Part shown: piece by piece, positions 1 to 10,717 of the stretch | How positions within the stretch are numbered: position 1 is the stretch's first letter | Layout: each line of letters starts with the position of its first letter | Source of the DNA: Apiospora phragmitis | Taxonomy: Eukaryota > Ascomycota > Sordariomycetes > Amphisphaeriales > Apiosporaceae | Length of the DNA stretch: 64,000 nt | Reading direction: 5' to 3' | Assembly (NCBI GenBank): GCA_038363925.1 | Contig: JAQQWL010000008.1 | Coordinates: 868,001 to 932,000 of the forward strand | Program-made: the position numbers and the translations under genes | The notes under the pieces: model-generated | Databases searched by the model: none | Told to the model about the DNA's origin: nothing | What the model saw: only the letters and a program-made list of their open reading frames with translations

Positions 1-252
1 GCCTACGAGAAGGAGATGCTGGATGTCGAGGTCGTCCAGGGCACCACCGGGTCATCAGAGAACGACGAGTACAGACAGTATGAGCAGCAGACCCTGGTCT
101 ACATTGACTACCACCGCGTCAAGGCAGACAGTCCTCGGCCTGAATATGTGAGCCGTATGGACCGGGGCATCGCGGAGGCTCGGCGGGATTGGAGTTTGCC
201 CGATTGGTACATTGACCAAGTTATGCGCAAGTTTATACCGGAGGCGTCATGA
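1..252 (+). CDS. AIG2/gamma-glutamylcyclotransferase-like protein, C-terminal end (5' part off window)
   Basis: Open from base 1 in frame 1, giving the last 83 residues before TGA at 250-252. The 5' end lies outside the window. The tail reads YIDYHRVK..., then a stretch with RPEYVSRMDRGIAEA and WYIDQVMRKFIPE. This layout (a short beta strand, then R-x-x-Y-V-x-R-M-x-R-G-I-x-x-A and a terminal helix ending in x-x-x-F-I-P) is what I recall from fungal AIG2-like gamma-glutamylcyclotransferase proteins, enzymes or enzyme-like proteins acting on gamma-glutamyl amines. The catalytic glutamate region would lie upstream and is not visible, so activity cannot be judged. The family call is inference from the tail alone. 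Confidence 0.5.
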   Translation, partial: AYEKEMLDVEVVQGTTGSSENDEYRQYEQQTLVYIDYHRVKADSPRPEYVSRMDRGIAEARRDWSLPDWYIDQVMRKFIPEAS

Positions 253-768
253 TTACGCACTGTCAAGTATACAATATAGAAAAGAGGAGTTGATTGGGTT
301 GCTGATGGTTATAGGCTTCGACTAGTAATTTGATGAGTATTATAGAGATGGTGCTGCAGATAGAGGAGTTCTGAACTCACAATGGGAAACCCCCTTTTTG
401 GCCAGTCCTACCGACGTCCTATCGAACAAGACTCCGAACTGTTCTGCTATCACGGGTATCTAATTGAAGAAATATCCTATTAAGTCTAGTGACTTTAACT
501 ACTAAACGTATCCCCCTTTTACACATTCTGGATGTAGTGATAGTGAGTGCGCAGTTATCGTACAACCGAATCTATAACCGGTTCAATACCATCAGATCTC
601 ATAATACGGAGACGACTGACTGCCCATCCCAAAAATCAAATCATTCGTTGCGCCATCCTTATAAGCCCGCTCCGCTTGCCCATGCAAATTCGCACATAAA
701 ACACAAATCTTCCGTATCTGACTGGATTTCATATCATATGGTGTCCTGCCCATAAAGACGTTGGCGTA
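253..768. other. Intergenic, convergent 3' ends
   Basis: Spacer between the 3' end of the AIG2-like gene (+) and the 3' end of the Zn2Cys6 regulator (-), so it should hold both terminators. AT-rich. The only open stretch (489-755) has no recognisable protein character. Confidence 0.6.
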
Positions 769-3700
769 TTACGCACCGCACTCCACCCCTCCATCGCCCA
801 TTGCATCCCGAAGGATTCTGGCCGCATCGTTGTCCTCGAGTCCCGCGTCACCTTCGTTGCCCCAAGCATTATCGAACCAGGTCTCCATGCCTCCCATTGT
901 CGCCTCGTCGTCTTCGTTCGAGCCTGCTGCTTGCTCGTCTTGGCTGACTTCAACGTTACTACCACCCCTCGTTGTACTACCACCACCACCAGCAACCAAA
1001 GACCCATAGTCGTTGGACTGCCGCAAAAATTGCGCAGCCAGGATTTCGCCGGCAATGTCCTCCACCTCTAAATCGGACGCCGCAAAATTGTCAAGCATCA
1101 TCATGTTTCCATGGTAAGGCCTGCTGACTAGGTCTCCTCCACTCATCGTGCCGTTCATATGGGCAGCGGACACTGCGTTCCTTGTAATAGTACTGCCATC
1201 CTCGTCCAACGAATTCGCGGGCGACTCTGTCTCGTCCGAGGATAGAGAATGCACTGTGCCGGGCGCAGGAGGAATAAATGTAGAGACGGAAGAAGTCTGC
1301 TGGCGCTGGTGCTGATGCTGTTGTTGGTGGTAGTGCTCACCCAGTACCGTATACGAATTCGGCGGAGAGAACATCTGGTGGTGCGATGCCGCTGCAAACC
1401 CAGGGATAACACTGGGGCCCATCCTTGGGCTGCCCCTGAGCAGAGCCCTCACAGGGTTTCGCCCCGCGGTGAAGAGGCCGCGCAGGCTGGCCGGGAAATC
1501 CGACTCTTCTGGTAGGCGCCCCTTTGCGAAACTCAGATCCATGGTCATGGCGAGCCGCAGGTAGCATCCAGGCTGCGAGGCCAGTATGTCGGTCCAGTTC
1601 GCGATCGTGCTCGTCGTGCTGGTCGTTGGCAGAGGCGTGGGAGTGTCGAGCTGGGCCAGGGTCATGATGTGCCGGATCGTCTCACTCACGTAATCGCAGC
1701 CGTCGTACTGTGGCGTATACGTCTTCATGGCCTCGACAAGCACGCTGAGCCGATTCTGTTTCACCAACTCATCGGGCGAAGGTTGGCTTCGACGGAATGA
1801 GGATAGTTTGACGTCTATGATATGCAGAACAAGGGGCAAAGCTGTGCACGGTACGCTACAGAGAAGGTAAGCGGCTGGATCATTTGGTTAAGTCGGGAGA
1901 AAGAAACATACGCGCTGATTGGGAGCCATCGAGCCAGCTTGAGTTGGATGAGCTCCTGCAGACACTTGGTAACTCCGGATGCGGCCTCCTGGAGCTCGTG
2001 GCGATTCTCATATATGGTGGAAAATTCGCGAAGGTTACTCGTTAGATTCGGCGTCACGGCCGTGACGGCGGTTTGGAGTATTTCGTGGTGGCTCAGTGCC
2101 ACCCATGACGAGCTGTGGGATAGTTAGCGAGTTTGACCTCCTGAGAGCAAAAACCACATCAACGCGGATGGACGTACTGGTAATACATGTACATCATGTT
2201 GGTGTACAGTATCGCCGACTCGTGATGGTGACCTGTGCCTCTTGTTACGGCTGTCCGAGGAGAACCACAGCCGCCAAACATTGGGAACTTCTGGATCGTC
2301 AAGGTGTACCACCGCCGCAGTGCTTGCTTGCACTCCCTGACTTTGACGGTTTCATCGGGTCCAATCTTCTTTCCCCAACCAGGGGAGTCGTCGAGAGGGA
2401 AGACCATCATAATCAGGTCTGTTAGTACAGTGCAAAGATCCACGATCTGGACAAAGATTTCAATCAGGTATTTCTTCGTGGCCGAGTCATAGACATCTGA
2501 ACGCTCGACCTCATCTGCCATGTCCTTGTAGCCAAATGCAGGGCTCGAACTGAAGTCGAAGTGTGACCTAGTGATCTTGAGGCTTCGACGCATCCCGAGG
2601 GGTAATATCCGGTCTCTCACAATACAGCACCACCAAAGGCGCTTCAGAACGTTCTGCTTTTTGTACTGCAAGGGACTCATGACGGGGGAAAAACTAGGAA
2701 GCGCTGAATAGTGGTGAGCTTCTGCATTTTTCGCATGTTGAATGGCGGCACTCAGCCATGTCGAGTTCGCCTTTTTGAAGGCCTGGGTGAAGTTGGGAGA
2801 CCACTGGGACAACATGATGGCCGTTTGAGCAAGGTAGATCATGGAAGATTCGCTTTCAAAATCGTAGAGGAGTTTACACCGTCGGTAAAGAGTAGCCCGG
2901 GCCACCCGAGTGCTCGAAAAGCCCAGTGGTTTGATGTTCTCTTTGGAGACGAAGTTGCACGCGACGAATAGCATGGACTGGAATACCAGGAGCGACATCC
3001 TTTCCCCAGACCCGCCAAAGCCATATTGGCCGTACATTTCCCAGAAATCCCCTTCGTTGAGCACAGGCATCAAGGGGTGAACATGGAGGAAGTACTGCCT
3101 GACGAACTCATCTAGTACCTCAGGGGTAGGTACACGCAAACAGCCCTGCGACTCGAGATAGTTGACATCTTGCGGCAGGAGGTTGTGAAGGTTGTTGATA
3201 CTGAGGAAGGGATAGTAAGAGTATGTGATATCTGCGCTGCTCTGGCGTTGCCCATTTTCCGCCCACGACGCATTCGGCGGCGGAAACAACGAGGATCTGC
3301 TGGACATATTCGACTGGTTGCGATCGACGCCGGCTTGGGGGGCATGCGCCCTGCCCTGGGCGCCAGCATTGTTCCCAAAGCCTGGCAACGACGTCTGACC
3401 TGCGTCAAAGGCCGGGGGTGCTTGCGCTTGCGTTGACGGAAACGTGTCGTCGTCAAAGTTATTCTCCGTTGCCGCGTATCCATTTCTGGACGACTCAGAA
3501 GCATCATTAACACTTGGCTCATATGGAGGAATGGAGACCTGCTGAGGTTTACGGCTATGTGGATGCAGGTAGTCAGTATCTATCTGTCTGCCTCTGGGTG
3601 GGGATGGGGTTCGACGCACGACGCTCGGTCTGCCACGACGCAAGTATCGTTGTCGAGGTAGCAGTTCATGCACGGCATTCCTCTCTGGGACACATCGCAC

Positions 3701-3801
3701 CGCACTTTGCGTGCCCTGCAGGAGAGGCAGGCTTTGGCCGCTCTTTTGCGCGCTTTGGCGGCGGCTCTGGGCTTATTAGGATCCATGGCATCGACGTTCA
3801 T
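769..3801 (-). CDS. Zn2Cys6 fungal-specific transcription factor, four exons
   Basis: Exons 3801-3620, 3554-2178, 2112-1912 and 1855-769 join to 948 aa with every phase matching. Introns are 65, 65 and 56 nt, with donors GTGCGT, GTACGT and GTATGT and branch points CTGAC, CTAAC and TTAAC. Start ATG at 3801 (a second in-frame ATG at 3786) sits just before the basic DNA-binding region. Residues about 25-52 form a binuclear cluster, CLSCRARKVRC, then CMNC and a final Cys six residues on (CX2CX6CX8CX2CX6C). The middle domain begins LRVPTPEVLDEFVRQYF followed by HVHPLMPVLNEGDFW, typical of the fungal_trans domain. The C-terminal third is low-complexity and acidic (activation-like). The pattern resembles the FarA/FarB/CTF1 (cutinase and fatty-acid) regulators, but that subgroup is my inference. 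No frame breaks in this gene. Confidence 0.88.
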
Positions 3802-5870
3802 TGGGTGGGGATTTTGGGTCGGGCCTCTTGCAGCCTTGCAACTGATAAGGAAGAGGAATAGACGGGAGAGAGCGGGATGGAGCTTCAAAGAGGACGTTGA
3901 GTTAGAGGCTGAGGTTTTGGAAATCGCGGGGGGAGTGGAGTTCCAGGGTGGTGATGACCAGGGGTCATGTGGGGTTCTGCCCCTATATCGAGGTGCTTTG
4001 CTGATGACACTAAGGCATGTGGCATGCCCCGGACTGGTTGTCGGGTCCGTCGATATCACGGTGGTCTCAAGGGGACGCATGTATGAAAGTTGAGCTGCAT
4101 GTTGGTAAGACGCGGTTTGTCTTGAGGTGATCGCTTGATAGCGCCTCTACCTTGCGAGCATGGCCAGCAACATACGACTGACCTGGAAACGGTTTCAATC
4201 AGATCCATGGATTGATAGAGAGAGGGTCAACAAAATATGGCCTGCTCTCCGGATCCAGATATTAAAGCTTCTCTCATTCAAGGCCGATCTGCAGCAAGCC
4301 CCCTCCGGCTGTCCGGCCATGGTTCTGGCCATACATATGTAAGTAGGTCAGCTGCAGTACATGTCGCCCTTACCTGCACGTGGTACATGGGTCCGGATCC
4401 AACGATGGCGAATCCAGAAGCGAGTCATTGGTGAGCAGAAGTTGACATGCTGACTGGATGAGGGTTGGCCGACCCCATCGCCGACCCTACCCTACTCTTG
4501 ATGGGTGGTGGAAGATGCCGCCCTTGGAATCGATTGGAGAGCTGTGATTGGCTGTGTCGGTAATCCGGTAATAACTTCACTACCGGCTACACATCCGGCA
4601 GTGACATACTGTTGCGTCCTACCACAAACTGTCACGACTACCGCATCCATAGACTTCTCATCTAGAGACTTTGAGTTGAAATTGTACAATTTCTTATGGC
4701 ATGTCTTCTTTACCTCGCATGACATGAATGAATAAAATTATTGATCGGCACGGCGAGTCAGGGGAGGAAGAGATGGCAATTAACATCACCAGCATCTATA
4801 TTGACGAGTGGGCTTTTCGGTTCTCGGTATGCTAAAATGCGAACTACCATTGGCCATATTCGATGCGTCAACTAGATCTTCCGGTATATCCGTGGTATCA
4901 CAAAGGGTCGGTCGATGTACGAAAATAGCATTGCTAGCAAGCAAGTCTTACTTCCCGGCCAAGACGACCGTGCGCCATGTCGCCCCGACGCCCATATAAG
5001 ATAGACGAATGCTGAGGGGATCTCACTCCATCCATCCAGGCAAATCGGGAGAGGCATCTTGCATTGTCTGTGATACGATCTAATGAGTAGTCGGGTCTAC
5101 CATCTGAAGGGACACAACGGGCCAAATAGTTGGCAATGGACACTGGCGTTGTGTTGACAATACTCGGACATCGGCCAAGTACCAATGGAGTGCATTTTGT
5201 CCCCTCCATCGGTGGTATACCCAGACGAAAGCTTCGATACAGAGTCGGAACTTCTCCCATAGCCGAGTTCGAAGTCGATCGAGTGGCCGATAACGTATCG
5301 AAGTATGAAAAGTAAGCATGCGAAGAACTACCGCCGTTCGTCAGAGCGACAGTACACTATCTGGACTTCGTTATTCAAGAGTTACTTGCAAGCACGCTGT
5401 CGTCAAGAATAGCCTCGTAAAACGATCCAGGACGAATGAAGCTCCGAAGTAGATTGAGTGCCGCATAAAACATAACACTCGGCCTTCTCGCAGCCTAGGG
5501 TTACCTAAGCTGAGTACGTCCACCTATTTTGCTATAAAACCGAAGATGAAGGGATGGCCGTAGAACTAGCTATGGCTGCATCTCATGGATAAGTGAGCCG
5601 TTCTTTTTATTTCATTATACATGCGGTCGTTCAGATCGAGAGTATATGGGATTCTACACCCCTTTTGCCAGAGCTGTATAATTCAGAGTAGTGGAATATC
5701 AAGCACCCAAACGCCGACTGATGCATTATACATTCAGACATGTACACGCTCCCTCATGTCCTTCCCACCTCCGTGCAATATACACATGTCTTTCGAACGC
5801 CACACAAGGGAACGTCGTTCCTCCCTGCCGTACCGTTGGTCGTTCATCATTTATTTTCATCCCTCGGCTG
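3802..5870. other. Intergenic, 5' region of the Zn2Cys6 gene
   Basis: About 2.1 kb upstream of the Zn2Cys6 gene and downstream of CMC1. Several open stretches up to about 140 codons are antisense to exon 1 or lack codon bias and domains. I see no gene, tRNA or repeat family here. Confidence 0.55.
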
Positions 5871-6531
5871 CTATTTGCCGCCACTCCTTTTCTCATACCC
5901 GCCCCCGATCCGCTCCCCTTGCCGCAGCTTCGCCTCTTCCCGGCGGACCTCCTCCGGGTCGCGCTCAGGCAAGCCCCACCACTCGCGGTGGAACTTCTCC
6001 TGCTCGATCTTGCGTCGCTCCTTGCGCTCGCGCTCGCGCGCCCGCTCCATGCGGGTCGCGAACCACTCCTCGCGCGCCCGGTCGTGCTCGGCCTGCGTCG
6101 CGTGCGCCATCATGCACGAGTTCATCTGGCGCGACATCTTCCGGCAGGCGAAGGGGATGGTGAAGGTGCGGTTGCGGGCGCAGTCGGCAAAGGCTGGTTT
6201 TAACAGACAAGAAGAATCAGCGTCAGTCCCATGGTTCGGATATCTTCGCGGTATCTCTCGTGGCGATAGTTTCCGCTCGGGGGGCCAAGAAAAGCCATGA
6301 AGTAGCAAAGGCAAGTGGTGTACTTCTAGCGAAGCAATGGGTAATCAGTAGCAACATACCTTTAATCTCATCTTGGCATTGCATTCGCACCCGCGCATTG
6401 AATACCTCGCGCACCTGCGCCTCTTGACTGGCTGATAACGGCAGGGGATTGCGCGAGGGCATGGGGAGACCCTCTGTAGCATTCTTCCCATCGCGGCCGG
6501 ACGGTGGTGTCGTAGCCATGGCGGCGGCCAT
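5871..6531 (-). CDS. CMC1: COX assembly mitochondrial protein Cmc1-like (twin CX9C)
   Basis: Two exons, 6531-6360 and 6193-5871 (intron 166 nt, donor GTATGT, acceptor CCAG), giving 164 aa. Start ATG at 6531; an in-frame ATG at 6519 is an alternative. The core has the twin CX9C (CHCH) arrangement: CQDEIK...FADC spans the splice junction and CRKMSRQMNSC follows, with CARNRTFTIPFAC between. Cmc1-family proteins are imported into the mitochondrial intermembrane space by the Mia40 disulfide relay and help copper delivery and Cox1 maturation for cytochrome oxidase. The C-terminal 80 residues are highly charged (many Arg/Glu), longer than in yeast Cmc1. Reading frame is clean and the junction restores the first CX9C exactly, which supports the intron. 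Confidence 0.87.
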
Positions 6532-7122
6532 TCACGATGTTGTGTGGATGTAGTGGATGTGGTCCGTCAGAGAATGGCAAGTCGCGTGCGCTAGGTACTT
6601 TCAATCATCACTCCTCTACTATTATGGATTCCATGAAAATCGAGGTGAGTTGTCCGGCCCCTAAGTTGAGGATTAGAAATCGAATTGCCGAATGGATATC
6701 TTAGGTCCCTTCGAAACCCAGAGCCCACCGAGACCGACCGATTGTGGGCAGAGGAGCTCGCTCCCGGAGCTAGCGAGCACCCTCTGCACTGCACCTGCCA
6801 TGGGGCATTCTGCCACCTTTCACCGCCAAAGGTCCAGAATCAGGAGAGGCCTGAGACTGGCACCTAACCTATAGTATTACATATGGATTTCGGGACAGCG
6901 GGGGAGGTTACTCAGAGCTACTATAGCCAGTAAGATGCACAATACAACATGTCAAATCTAGCACGCATGTTCGTAGTTCATACCAAAGGTAGAGTAAGCC
7001 GTGAGAGAGAAATAGAGACATTGAAGTCCCCTAATGCTTGATTTCGAATCCATGCTTGACAAGGGCCTATTGCCGTATGCTTTACAAATCGTAATTGACG
7101 CTTTATGAGTATTCAAAGCTTG
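6532..7122. other. Intergenic
   Basis: 590 nt between two same-strand genes. It should hold the CMC1 promoter and the 3' end of the FN3 gene. No conserved coding signal seen. Confidence 0.6.
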
Positions 7123-10100
7123 CTATTGGTCTTCCGACATAGCACCCAAAGCCGGAGTCGAAGGGGCAGATTCTTCGTCCTTATCCTTGCCCTGCTTCTT
7201 TTTCATCGTAAACCGTCCGGTCCAGCTGGCCCGGCCGTCCTTAGCCCGACCACCACTCACGCTTCCTATATTGGGACTGCTGTTCACACTGTCGTAGCTA
7301 CGCCCGAGAAGTGCCGCTCCGGCCGCACCATTTCCACCGTCTTGACCATGGTCATCGATATCAATGCTAGTGCGTTCGAGGTTCAAGTTCTTGTCCGAAT
7401 TGCTAACGCTTCCTGGGCCTTTCTTCGATCCGCGGATGGAAGAAAGACTGAATTTGGAAGAACTCCCCTTTCGGAGAAGCTTCCTAAGTCCGCTCTCTGG
7501 GTCTTTCAGTCCAAGTCCGTGTGCCGGTTCCGATGGTGTGTTCGAGTGAGAATGGTCCAATGAGAGAGACTCGTGGGACTCGGAGACTGAAAGGGTGTCC
7601 CGCGACTCACGGGATTCCGCAAGCGACTCGTCCATGGACGGGCGTTCGATTGATTCCCAAGTGGACGACGTGATCGAGACGCGGGGATTGTCCTCCCTAT
7701 GCGCCTCCTGCTCTTTACCCTTAGCCTTGACCTTGTCCTCTTTGGTGTCTTTATCCTTAGTTCGAAACATTCCCATAAATGATGGCGCGTTGGGATTAAG
7801 GCTTTGCTTCAGTGACTTGGCAGCAGATGGTCTCGAGCCGATAACACCAACTGACGAGGAAGGCTGGCGCATCTCAGACTCATCCAGAATCTCATCTTCT
7901 GCATCGGCCAAGGTAGTCTTGAGAGCTGAAGGGGAGCCATGGATAGAGGGTCTCCTAGACACGGTTCTTGACCAAGGATCCCCGCCTTGGGAGACCAGAT
8001 CCTGCTTGGATGAGACCTGCCCCATATCGGCGGGCCACTTTCGGTAGATGGCCTGGGCAGCTCGGACGAGGCAATGGACAGTGGCCTAGGACTGCTAGGA
8101 TCCCGTTCGGGGTAAATGGATCCACTTGCATCATTGTTGGCAAAGAAAGGCACGCGCCGCGAGGTAACACCACGCAGGCCAGCTAACCCGTTATCGCCAA
8201 TAGCAGGACCTGCCGAGTTGCGATTGAACATTCCCCAGCCAGATGAAAAACTAATTCGCCTCTTATTTGGAAAAGTATCATTTTCATCAGTTTGCCGGGG
8301 AAATGATTGGCTCTGCGCAGATTTGAGAGAACCTGGAGGTTGGTGGCTCATTCGTGCTCTTGTTTTGACGATGGGGCCAGAATGAGAACCTATTAGTCTG
8401 GGTCGAAGGAGCCGCCGGTGAGGATGCTGTGCCATATTCTCCTCGCAGGGATGCCCTCTCACTGACGTCGCCCCCGTAATGAGAAAAGGGCAGGTGCTGA
8501 GCAGAGCCATGGGGACTTGACATAGCACTGTACGACATCCCTTCTGATATAGGCGATTGGGGGTCATTTTCAGGTGACATCGGCTGACCGAACGTGCCAT
8601 GCCTTGATGGCCTGGTTGGTGGGAAGTCATCGTCGGCCGTGTCGAATAACGTTGCTGGAAGTAAAGAAGTTGCTGTCGGACTCAGGGGCGCACCAGCCGT
8701 GAGTGCTTGGATCCCTTCGTCGTCCAACGGAGCGGAAACGTCGGAGAAGTTTGGGAACGCACTGGCAGCAAAGCCCGGGGGAATGGTCGGAGCACGCGAC
8801 GTGGAAAAACCGCCATCGAAGCCATTTGCCGGCATATAAGATTGTCTCTCTTCAATCGCATACGATGTAGATGGCGACGGTGCTGCTGCGCCTGGCATGG
8901 AGTTTCCAGTCCGGCGTTTGAGTTGCGTCTGATTCGCGTGATCGAAGTCGACCCCAGAAGCATTGGCTTGGGCGTAGGAGAAGCCAAGATTTGACTGCTG
9001 GGCTGTAGCAAGCTGGGTGCGCAACACCAGCTCATAATCTTCTTGTGCCTTCACTTTCTTATTTAGAAAGAAAATACGGCGATTGTAATCCCTGCACCTT
9101 GCCTCCCAATCTCTCTGCACTTGACGGTCTCGCTCACGCCATTCCTCGCTCTCTTCCCCGCCAGGAAGCCTCTTCCGCTGATCTTCGGCTTCTTTCAGCT
9201 CCTTTCCCTTTTCCTTCAACTCAGCCTCTTCTTGCGCAAGGCTGGCCTGGAGAGCCTGAACTTGGTCTCTGTACTCTCTTTTCCGCTCTTCGACTTCTTT
9301 CTGAATTTTTGCCTTCTCCTGCTCAAACCCAGCTTGCCTTTTCTTCATCTGGGCGAGGTCCTTATCCCACCTAGCAATATCATCATGCAGCTTCTTTCGC
9401 TCGTTTTCCTTATCCCTCAACCTCTTTTCGACATTAGTCTTCCTTGTCTGAGTACTCCTCATGGCGCGATCCGTCAAGTTCATTTCGGCCTTGCACTTAT
9501 TCGTCGTTTCGTCCTTCTCCTTCAGAATCTGCTTCTTGGTCTTTTTTTCCTCCGTCAATTCGTCCAACAGCTTTTGATGCTCTCTCTCGTCCTTCTCTAA
9601 TTGCGCGAGTGACTCTTCGGTGTCTTTCCTGATGTTCTCAAACCTTGCGCTTAGCTCAACTAAAGACCCTTCGGGCACTCTGTCCAGTGCGTCCTTAACT
9701 GATTGATCCATACTGGCTGTGGAAGGGGAGTGCTTCCTTGTTAGGGTATTGCGCCGCGTAACAGATCCCGATGAGCTCATTTGCATGGGAGCAACTGTAC
9801 TTTCGGGTATCGAGGCCGTTTCGACGGCGGCGGTAGGTACTCTCATGTTTCCGTCGTCATCGTGGCTTTCTGCTGATGAAGAGGGCTGGTCCTCGGGTAC
9901 CCAGCTGGCGGGAACCCTGCCGTTACCGGTTTCTGGTCGACCGTCTTTGTTGTAAGTGCGCAATCGAATAGACCGGCTGCCAGCCTGGAAGTTGCTGTGC
10001 GATACAGCGATGACGCGAATGTTATAAAAATGGCTCGGCTTTAGGCCAGTCACGGTTATAGCAGTCTCCTGGCTTGACGACTCGCCCACTAGAAAACGCC

Positions 10101-10717
10101 AGCTGTCAATATTGCGACCCCCGGCTCTTCTGGCAAAAATCGCAGATTCTGCAACATGACGTTGTACATACCATTCACACCATTGACCTGTATAAGGAAC
10201 TTCGCGACTGAGCTATTAGCGTGCGGTCGGGTCCAATTAAGAGTTGCTGCATCTTTGCGAATTCCGGCGAGAGAGACATCGGGAGGGTCGGGGACCTCGA
10301 CTCCAAGTACATGGATAAGCTCCGGGACTGGCTTTCGAAGGACTTGCCAGGCTCTGTATGCCAACCTGTAAAAGACACGGGGCGATTAGAATCTTGACTG
10401 TATACGCGGTTTCGCGGGCCAAGGCTGCTGCGCGCTCAAACATACCAGGTGGCGGCAAGGCCTGTGATCAACATGTTGAAGTGCCTCAGAATGAATATGT
10501 CGAGCTCCGAGGTAGCTAGGAAACCGAGAGCGGCCTGATATAACCAGGTGGGCGTCTCCTGAGCCAGCTCGGGGGCGATGGACCAGAAGAATAGCATCAA
10601 ACCGATTGTGACGATGGCATTGAGGTGAGCCGTCTTTGGCTCAGTAAACCACCAGGCAAGCACTGCACAGACGACTAACACTGAAGGAACAGACGTCGCC
10701 CATGGGGTCCATAACAT
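7123..10717 (-). CDS. Membrane-anchored fibronectin type III / coiled-coil protein
   Basis: Exons 10717-10446, 10365-10172 and 10088-7123 (introns 80 and 83 nt, both GTATGT donors) give about 1143 aa. The start is taken as ATG 10717 because it directly precedes the first hydrophobic helix; the ORF stays open further upstream without an ATG. Order: two or three hydrophobic segments (residues about 7-90); a fibronectin type III domain spanning the second intron (starts VEVPDPPDVSLAGI, ends near SIRLRTY); then a long coiled coil of about 200 residues rich in E/K/R/Q; then a Ser/Pro-rich disordered tail. The reading frame changes twice in the tail: +1 somewhere between about 8390 and 8287, and back near 8005-8025. 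The two cancel, the 320-nt stretch between is open in the other frame, and no acceptable intron fits. Function is not known to me; a membrane-tethered scaffold is a guess. Confidence 0.78.
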
